Shown one piece after another: positions 7,163 to 12,577 of a stretch of 12,577 nt of DNA (the stretch's first letter is position 1; each line of letters starts with the position of its first letter). Position numbers and translations under genes: made by a program. The stretch is from assembly GCA_017646225.1 (NCBI GenBank), contig JAGCMZ010000172.1, positions 1-12,577 on the forward strand, given 5' to 3'. The notes beneath the pieces are model-generated. The model made no database searches. It had not been told where the DNA came from and was given only the letters and a program-made list of their open reading frames with translations. This stretch comes from Paludibacteraceae bacterium (GTDB taxonomy: Bacteria; Bacteroidota; Bacteroidia; Bacteroidales; Paludibacteraceae).

Positions 7163-8383
7163 TTATTTATCGTCTTTGCTAAAACCAATCAACTCTTTCA
7201 TGCCACCCATGTTAAAGCCAAGGGTAAAACGCAAGGTTTGGTCCAATGGATTGTTTTGAGCAATCGATAGTACGTAAGCAACGTCTAGCGAGAATACGTT
7301 CAATTTGAAACCAGCACCAAAGGTAGCGTATTGACGACCACCAATCATAGGATCTTCGTAATACAAACCAACACGGCCAAAGAATTGTTCGTTGTAGTCG
7401 TATTCCAAACCAGCCGACCAGGTTAATTTTTTGAATTGGGTGCCAAAGTCGTATGGAGAACCATCGGCCATGTCAACAAAAGAACGGCCAATACCGGTAA
7501 TGGGGTCCATTTTGTAGTATTCGTCTACACGTTGAGCGTAAGCTTCGTTGCTTTCGTCGTCACCTTGAATAGGGTGAGCAGGTACCAATAATTTGTTGAT
7601 GTCCAAGTGAGCGGTTAAGTGGTTGTATTTGTCGAATGGAATGGTAAAACGACCACCCAAACGCAAGTTGGTAGGCAAGAAAGCGGCACTGCGGTAGTCG
7701 CCGTATTCTACTTTTTTACCAATGTTAGAGATGTTGAAACCGAAACCGCCAAAACCGGTTCCCCACGAGAAGTCTACTTTTTGACCATAGTAACCCGAAA
7801 TGTCGGCGGCAATTGACCAACCGGGTTCGATGTATTCGCCACCATCGGCATTGTAACCACCGGTCAAGTCAGACCAGATAAAGCGCAAAGCCACACCCAT
7901 AGAGAAGTTTTTGGCCAAAATGCGCGAATACGATACGTCAACAGCCAAGTCGTAAGGTTTTACGTTGTAGCCCGATTCTGGGTTAGGGTCTTTTTGGATA
8001 AGCACGTTACCAATAGAGAAGAAACGGAACGATGCTGCAACGGTTTGAACGTCTTGGATTTTGTAGTAGCCCGATGCCGAAATTAGGTCGATATCGGATA
8101 CAATTTTACGCAACCAAGGTACATACGAAATGCTTGCACCACCCACGCCATCAATAAAGGCGTATTTAGCAGGGTTCCAATATTGTGCGTCACCATCGGG
8201 AGCCGAAGCGGCACCTGCGTCACCCATACCACCACCACGGGCATCGGGAGCTACCGATAAAAAGCTCACCCCTGTAGTAATAGGTGCAAATTGTGTGTAT
8301 GTAGATTCAGAAGGGTCTTCTGCAAATGCCATAGAAGGCAATACAAGCAAGGTTGCTAATAGAATAAGAAAATTTTTCTTCAT
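7163..8383 (-). CDS. porV: T9SS outer-membrane protein PorV (LptO)
   Basis: PorV is an outer-membrane barrel of the FadL-like type. It collects folded cargo from the type IX translocon by its C-terminal domain and carries it to the PorU sortase for signal removal and LPS attachment. This protein has 406 aa, with a signal peptide of about 21 residues (MKKNFLILLATLLVLPSMAFA). The family-defining motif FLSVAPDARGGGMGDAG (41-57) is followed by QYWNPAKYAF (67-76), and then by many amphipathic strands to the C-terminus. The related PorQ has a similar fold, but these motifs and the position next to porU favour PorV. The gap to porU is 58 bp and holds a possible -7 box; ispF follows after 9 bp. The ATG sits directly before the signal peptide. 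Confidence 0.95.
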   Translation of the reverse strand: MKKNFLILLATLLVLPSMAFAEDPSESTYTQFAPITTGVSFLSVAPDARGGGMGDAGAASAPDGDAQYWNPAKYAFIDGVGGASISYVPWLRKIVSDIDLISASGYYKIQDVQTVAASFRFFSIGNVLIQKDPNPESGYNVKPYDLAVDVSYSRILAKNFSMGVALRFIWSDLTGGYNADGGEYIEPGWSIAADISGYYGQKVDFSWGTGFGGFGFNISNIGKKVEYGDYRSAAFLPTNLRLGGRFTIPFDKYNHLTAHLDINKLLVPAHPIQGDDESNEAYAQRVDEYYKMDPITGIGRSFVDMADGSPYDFGTQFKKLTWSAGLEYDYNEQFFGRVGLYYEDPMIGGRQYATFGAGFKLNVFSLDVAYVLSIAQNNPLDQTLRFTLGFNMGGMKELIGFSKDDK

Positions 8384-8416
8384 GTAACTTAAATCAATTC
8401 TGTTTATAAACGGCTA

Positions 8417-8424
8417 CAAAAATA
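8417..8424 (-). promoter_or_regulatory. Possible internal promoter (-7 box) for porV-ispF
   Basis: TATTTTTG on the minus strand matches TAnnTTTG and lies 33 nt before the porV ATG, in the porU-porV gap. No TTTG/TTG is seen at the expected -33 distance, and the region is A/T-rich, so a chance match is possible. If real, it would let porV and ispF be made independently of porU. Confidence 0.4.
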
Positions 8425-8441
8425 ACGTTTTTTTGTCTATT

Positions 8442-11400
8442 TTATTGTGTTAGTACAATAATCTTTTGTGTCTTTTGTGTAGATGTGCCCTCTGACGTGG
8501 TTATACGCACACTTGCCAGGTAAATTCCTGCTTTTAAATAGGGCCCCATACCATTGTTTACCTGTAATGATGTGGTATAAATGCCATCGTCGGTTTGCAA
8601 CATTTCTTCGCTTTGCCAACAAAGTTGTCCCACCAAATCGTACACAAAGAACTGTACCTTGCCAATGTCGGCAGGTCTGTCGTACTGAAGCGATAGGGTT
8701 GCCTCGTTTCGAATGGGGTTGGGGTATACTTGGAACGATTCAATGGTGGGTTTTAGCCCATTTTCTACCACAAAACGAAGTTGTTGGGTAGTAGAAATGT
8801 TTTGCAAGTTCCATGCCTTAAACTCAAGGGTGTATTCCCCCTCGGGAAGTTGGCTGAGCGGGTAGCGAACCACCCCGTTTTTATAACTGTTTAGCGACGA
8901 GGTATAATACTCGTTTAGGTTGATAATCTCGTTGGGACGATGGCTTAGGCGCAAGGTAATATCGTGTCCGATACCAGCTCCTACGGTATTGATGCCGTAT
9001 TCGTCGTATAAATGCGCATAGAAAACAGGTTGGTTGTTTACTTTTTGGCCATTTACAAACTGGGGAGTGTTGAGGTAGATGCGTGCCACAGGACCTTGTG
9101 TTTCTTGGTCGATGTCGCTTGCCGTGCCGCCGATGTTAAAATCGTGGCAGAATCCGTGACCGTCTAGGGTCTCGTCGTTATCTACTAGGTAGTAAACCAG
9201 ACGGCCTTTGCCCATGGCGTAGTTGATGTCTTTGGGCATCATAAAGGTAAAGTCTATCTTGCCGTCTACAATATCTACGGTACCCGAAAACAGCTTGTTA
9301 GGATAGTCTTTGTAGGCAAACGGATTGCCGCCTTTGCCTGCCAAGGTGTACAAGGTCTCTGCTTTGTCGTAAAGGGTAACGTAGGCCTTGCCTTGTAGTT
9401 GGGTGTCTATTTGGTTGTTGGCATCTCTTACCGATGCTTCTACGTGTATCAATCCCAAGGCAGGCAAGGTAGCTTCGTTGGCTGGAATGCCGTTTATTTT
9501 ATCGGTAACTACTTGTTGCTCTGGGTAATGAAGTGTAATAGCAGGGTCGCCTAGCAAACTAAAGTTGAGTTTGTTGGTGTCGCTTTTTAGGTTGTTTTTG
9601 GCCTTTTTGATTACCTCTCCCAATGTGGGTTTGTTGGCACCAAATTTGGGAACCAGTTGCTGGAAAACGGCTTGTGCTAGGTTGCTGTTGTTGCTTGAAT
9701 ACACCACGCGGGTAGTGGTAAACGAGGCAATACCCCCACCATTGGGGTTGAGCACCACTTCCATACCTGCCGATTTTTCGTAATCGTCGTATCGGCTAAA
9801 ATCGCAGGTAGCCGTAATCCATACGCCCAAGTTGCTGTTGTTTAGGTAGGCAATATCGCTGCGCGTAATGGTTTGTTCAGAAGTGAGTGTGTTGTTACTG
9901 CCGTGTCCTACGTACGTAAATACAAGGGTACCCTCGTTAATTTTGCGCAAAACGGCTTCTTTGGCTTTGGGATAATGGGCGCCAGAGGCATTTTGCTCGA
10001 TGGGGTACGCATCCAGCCATATTTTGGTAGGCACGTAGGCAGCATTTAACTCCATCAGGGTTTCGGTAAGAGCTTCTGCCTGACTCATGTGTATGTTGCC
10101 GTCGCCATCGTCTGCCATAAAGGTAAAACTATTGCGCCATGTGCCCATATCCGATTGCGTTGCGTAGCGGATGGTTTTGCTAACGCATTGTTTGGCCTCG
10201 GTTGCATTGCTTACAGGGAAACGTCCTACACCTATGTCCATGGTACTGCCTTCTATGGTTCTACCTTCGTTGTCTTCTAATAAGGTAAAATAATCGTCGG
10301 TAATATAAGAGGTAGTGGAGTTAAGCGATTCGGTCGATTGATAACTTAGCATTTCGGGAACTTTGTGCTGAATGCCTCGGTTATCGTAGTAGGCTAACCC
10401 CATGAATAGCAAATGTTTGGGGCGTAAGCTTTCGTTCGATGCCCTATCGTACAGCATTTTCATCAACCAACGATAGGCGGTGGCATCGGGTGTGCCCGAC
10501 GAAAATTCGTTGTAGATTTTATCGGGGGTAATAACTTTTACGGTGTAACCATCGTAATTACGGTGGTGGTTGGCCAATCGTTCTGCTTCTGCTACGTAAT
10601 CTTGTTGGCTAATAATTACCATATCGGTTTGTCCCCATCCGTGCAAGTCTTGGTTGCTGACGTTGGCTACAAACTGGGGCTTTGGGAAGTTGCCTTGGGT
10701 ATTGACAGCCATAAAGAACCTATTTTGGGCGCTGTTGGCTGCAAAGAACAAGCTATCGTTTTGTTGCGAACTAGGAACTTCTACTACGGCTATGGGGTTG
10801 GTGATTTCCCAAATTTTTACCGCAGGCGATGTGTTGTGCAAACGGTATTGGTAAACGTGGTTGTTGTGTTGATTGCTGGGGTAGAAAATAGCCAGCGAAC
10901 TGCCCTGCATGCGCAAATGCTGATATGCGCTAATGCCTACAAAGTCAAGGTTAGCGGTGCTGTTGCTAAAGGGTGGCTGGTAGGTGAGAGTAACGGTCAA
11001 ATCACTGTTACCGGTGTGCGTTACGGAACCTTTAAAGTTCCCTTTGGTGCCCGCTACGTACGAACTACTGGAACCGTATACGATGGACGTGTTGCTTTCT
11101 GTCCCTGCGTCAATAAGCAGACGATGCAATCCCTCGCCCTTGCCAATAAAGCAGGTGCTAAGGTAAATATCGTCGGTGGTAATATGGGGAATGTGGAACG
11201 TTACCGGAAGGGTGTTTTTGGTAAGACTGAGTTCTTCGCCGTACCATTCACGTCCCGATTGGTGCACGTTGATGAGCTCTAGTTCGTGGTAAAAGTATTG
11301 GTAGGTTTTGTGTATATTGGTGGCGTTACTAGCTGTTTCGGTAGCTTGTAGGGTAATGCGTTTTCCCTTGCCAGCATCGGTGGTTAAAAAGTAATAGCCT

Positions 11401-11822
11401 TTGGTGCTGTAGGGGTTTAGGGTATGGGTAAATACCTTGGTATTGCTATCGTACGTTACTTTTGTAGCACCTTGTGCGTAAAACAAAATGTAATCGCCTG
11501 CGCCAAATACGCCGTCGCTGCCTTTTTCTAGGTAGATGGGAATTTCGGGAAGGTCGTCGGCAAGGCGGGCTTCTTGGTTAAAGTGTTCGGGTAGCATGTT
11601 GCCGCCATATCCAAATACGCGGATGTTTTCGGGATGGCTAAATCCCATGTTTTGCAGGTCTTGGTAGGTAAGTTGATGAACGCCGGTTTCTTCTACACTT
11701 ATTTTGACCCATTTGCCTTGTTGCAACACCGAATGTTCGGCGTAAGTAAACAAGGGGTCGGCTGCCATAGCAGATAGGGCAGTGCAAAATAAGCTTAGTA
11801 TGAAAAAGAAAAAGCGTTTCAT
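8442..11822 (-). CDS. porU: T9SS C-terminal signal peptidase/sortase PorU
   Basis: PorU is the cell-surface gingipain-like cysteine protease (peptidase family C25). It cuts the C-terminal domain from T9SS cargo and joins the new C-terminus to anionic LPS, working with PorV. The 1126 aa are close to the roughly 1158 aa of P. gingivalis PorU. A signal peptide covers residues 1-20. A beta-rich N-terminal region runs to about 395, followed by the C25 domain at roughly 398-768. The expected catalytic pair is His640 in FTYVGHGSNN and Cys673 in WITATCDFSRYDD. Ig-like material spans about 770-1020. The C-terminal region (about 1027-1126, from IESFQVYPNPIRNEATLSL to KIIVLTQ) is a T9SS-type domain, which PorU is known to keep. 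Its ATG overlaps the stop of the upstream FAH gene by 4 nt, suggesting coupled translation. Confidence 0.96.
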   Translation of the reverse strand: MKRFFFFILSLFCTALSAMAADPLFTYAEHSVLQQGKWVKISVEETGVHQLTYQDLQNMGFSHPENIRVFGYGGNMLPEHFNQEARLADDLPEIPIYLEKGSDGVFGAGDYILFYAQGATKVTYDSNTKVFTHTLNPYSTKGYYFLTTDAGKGKRITLQATETASNATNIHKTYQYFYHELELINVHQSGREWYGEELSLTKNTLPVTFHIPHITTDDIYLSTCFIGKGEGLHRLLIDAGTESNTSIVYGSSSSYVAGTKGNFKGSVTHTGNSDLTVTLTYQPPFSNSTANLDFVGISAYQHLRMQGSSLAIFYPSNQHNNHVYQYRLHNTSPAVKIWEITNPIAVVEVPSSQQNDSLFFAANSAQNRFFMAVNTQGNFPKPQFVANVSNQDLHGWGQTDMVIISQQDYVAEAERLANHHRNYDGYTVKVITPDKIYNEFSSGTPDATAYRWLMKMLYDRASNESLRPKHLLFMGLAYYDNRGIQHKVPEMLSYQSTESLNSTTSYITDDYFTLLEDNEGRTIEGSTMDIGVGRFPVSNATEAKQCVSKTIRYATQSDMGTWRNSFTFMADDGDGNIHMSQAEALTETLMELNAAYVPTKIWLDAYPIEQNASGAHYPKAKEAVLRKINEGTLVFTYVGHGSNNTLTSEQTITRSDIAYLNNSNLGVWITATCDFSRYDDYEKSAGMEVVLNPNGGGIASFTTTRVVYSSNNSNLAQAVFQQLVPKFGANKPTLGEVIKKAKNNLKSDTNKLNFSLLGDPAITLHYPEQQVVTDKINGIPANEATLPALGLIHVEASVRDANNQIDTQLQGKAYVTLYDKAETLYTLAGKGGNPFAYKDYPNKLFSGTVDIVDGKIDFTFMMPKDINYAMGKGRLVYYLVDNDETLDGHGFCHDFNIGGTASDIDQETQGPVARIYLNTPQFVNGQKVNNQPVFYAHLYDEYGINTVGAGIGHDITLRLSHRPNEIINLNEYYTSSLNSYKNGVVRYPLSQLPEGEYTLEFKAWNLQNISTTQQLRFVVENGLKPTIESFQVYPNPIRNEATLSLQYDRPADIGKVQFFVYDLVGQLCWQSEEMLQTDDGIYTTSLQVNNGMGPYLKAGIYLASVRITTSEGTSTQKTQKIIVLTQ

Positions 11823-12430
11823 TTAATTTCAAAGTCCATGAGCAATTTGTCTTCTAAATAGGCTTGCAGGCGGTCGCCTGGCTTTACTTGACCAATGCCT
11901 TGGGGTGTTCCTGTAAACAATAAATCGCCAATTTTTAAGGTGTAATATTGGCTGATGTATGAGATAAGGTAATCGGGTTTGAAAAGCATGTCGCCCGTGT
12001 AACCTTCTTGTACGGTTTGGCCGTTTATGTCTAAACGAAAATGCAGGCTGTCTATTGTGCCAAAATCGGCTAAAGGGTAAAATTCGCTGATGGCAGCCGA
12101 ATTGTCAAAGCCTTTGCAAAGATCCCAGGGTTGTCCGTTTTGAATGGCTTGTTGTTGCATTTCGCGGGCAGTAAAATCGATGCCCAATCCTACCTCGGTG
12201 TAGTAGCGCGAGGCAAATTTTTCGGCAATGCCTTTGCCCAATCGGTCAATGCGAATTACCAACTCTAATTCATAATCGATGCGTCCCATAAAATCGGGCA
12301 CGTAAAACGCTTTGTTTTGTTTCAGTAGTGCAGAATCGGGCTTGCAAAAAACCGTAGGATGTGCAGGCGCTTCGGCTTGCATTTCGGTATTGTGAGCAGG
12401 GTAATTCCAACCTATGCAGATAACTTTCAT
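11819..12430 (-). CDS. Fumarylacetoacetate hydrolase (FAH) family protein
   Basis: This 203-aa cytoplasmic protein has a compact FAH-family fold, close in size to the FAHD1/acylpyruvase type. These enzymes are metal-dependent and act on acylpyruvates or related beta-diketo acids; FAHD1 also decarboxylates oxaloacetate. The metal ligands are E54 and E56 in DYELELVIRI, and D85 in GLGIDFTARE. K106 in LCKGFDNSA and the FTGTPQGIG motif (172-180) complete the usual active site. The N-terminus (MKVICIGWNYPAHNTEM) matches the GRNY-type opening, with Trp-Asn-Tyr here. The substrate cannot be told from sequence. It is the first gene of the minus-strand unit, with a perfect -7 box 22 nt upstream, and its TGA overlaps the porU ATG (ATGA). 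I recall the same FAH-porU-porV-ispF order in Porphyromonas, unverified here. Confidence 0.92.
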   Translation of the reverse strand: MKVICIGWNYPAHNTEMQAEAPAHPTVFCKPDSALLKQNKAFYVPDFMGRIDYELELVIRIDRLGKGIAEKFASRYYTEVGLGIDFTAREMQQQAIQNGQPWDLCKGFDNSAAISEFYPLADFGTIDSLHFRLDINGQTVQEGYTGDMLFKPDYLISYISQYYTLKIGDLLFTGTPQGIGQVKPGDRLQAYLEDKLLMDFEIK

Positions 12431-12451
12431 GTTGTTTTGTTCTTAAAAGTA

Positions 12452-12459
12452 CAAAGATA
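12452..12459 (-). promoter_or_regulatory. Bacteroidetes -7 box for the FAH-porU-porV-ispF operon
   Basis: TATCTTTG on the minus strand is a perfect TAnnTTTG, 21 bp before the FAH ATG. The -33 position (about 12481-12483) reads TTA, a weak match. The leader would be very short (about 15 nt). It is the only promoter-like signal seen ahead of porU. Confidence 0.6.
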
Positions 12460-12473
12460 ATGTTTTTTTTTGT

Positions 12474-12577
12474 TTAATCGTTAAATTGCATAATCAATGC
12501 GGTCCCTGAGCTTGTCGCAGGGCCCGAACCACGGCCTTTTCGTTTCGGCGCTTCATCTTCCGACTTGGTTTCCGGTC
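12474..12577 (-). CDS. Possible 3' end of an unidentified minus-strand gene (partial)
   Basis: On the minus strand one frame is open from the window edge (first full codon at 12575) to a TAA at 12474-12476. It would encode PETKSEDEAPKRKGRG followed by a stretch derived from a hairpin repeat and then LIMQFND. The charged, low-complexity tail is plausible as a protein C-terminus, but about 33 codons give no family assignment. A second frame, ending in TGA at 12494-12496, is also open, so coding is not certain. If real, the gene would end just before the FAH promoter. Confidence 0.3.
   Translation of the reverse strand, partial: PETKSEDEAPKRKGRGSGPATSSGTALIMQFND
12501..12525. repeat. Short hairpin of the widespread CCCTGAGCTTGTCG type
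   Basis: GGTCCCTG (12501-12508) and CAGGGCCC (12518-12525) form a near-perfect stem, with one mismatch, around the loop AGCTTGTCG. The sequence resembles a dispersed intergenic repeat seen in many bacterial genomes, whose translated forms look like LRQAQGP or PSTSSGT; both readings appear here. Its role is unknown. Confidence 0.6.

Noticed and set aside
10563..11282. 239-codon plus-strand open frame antisense to porU
   Set aside because: It is an antisense shadow within the strongly conserved porU coding region, with no promoter or family resemblance. Length alone is expected in a long gene of this composition.
12501..12525. Terminator for a gene entering from the right
   Set aside because: The stem has a mismatch and no T tract follows on the minus strand. 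It fits a dispersed repeat better.

Overview
The window looks like chromosomal DNA of a member of the Bacteroidota, most likely Bacteroidales. Three independent signs agree. First, porU and porV, components of the type IX secretion system (T9SS), are adjacent. Second, a long plant-like pyrophosphate-dependent phosphofructokinase and a DUF5686 outer-membrane protein are present. Third, perfect copies of the Bacteroidetes -7 promoter motif TAnnTTTG precede several genes, and no Shine-Dalgarno sequences are evident. I cannot name a genus.

Left part (1-3865): the last codons of umuD are followed after 3 nt by a complete umuC (error-prone polymerase V). umuC converges, with only 4 bp between stop codons, on a minus-strand gene for a large DUF5686/carboxypeptidase-regulatory-like outer-membrane barrel that starts with TTG. 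Middle part (3866-6155): a divergent promoter region, then a small secreted protein that is almost entirely a TonB C-terminal domain, with its own terminator, and then a monocistronic pfp gene with a textbook promoter and terminator.

A gene-poor stretch of about 515 bp (6156-6670) separates pfp from the next, oppositely oriented operon. It holds a roughly 107-bp imperfect palindrome, the pfp terminator, two adjacent tandem 8-bp duplications, two further large inverted repeats, and the terminator of the minus-strand operon. It looks like a landing site for dispersed palindromic elements.

Right part (12430 down to 6671, minus strand): a four-gene unit, FAH-family hydrolase > porU > porV > ispF. 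The FAH and porU genes overlap by 4 nt, porU and porV are 58 bp apart with a possible internal promoter, and porV and ispF are 9 bp apart. PorU is the gingipain-like sortase that removes C-terminal signals of T9SS cargo, and PorV is the barrel that shuttles cargo to it. The two flanking enzymes have no evident link to secretion. The window ends in a short dispersed-repeat-like hairpin and the possible 3' end of another minus-strand gene.

Most of the window is recognisable Bacteroidota core content. I found no convincing undescribed multi-gene system. The least explained material is the intergenic palindrome cluster, the orphan TonB-domain protein, and the coupling of porU translation to a metabolic hydrolase.
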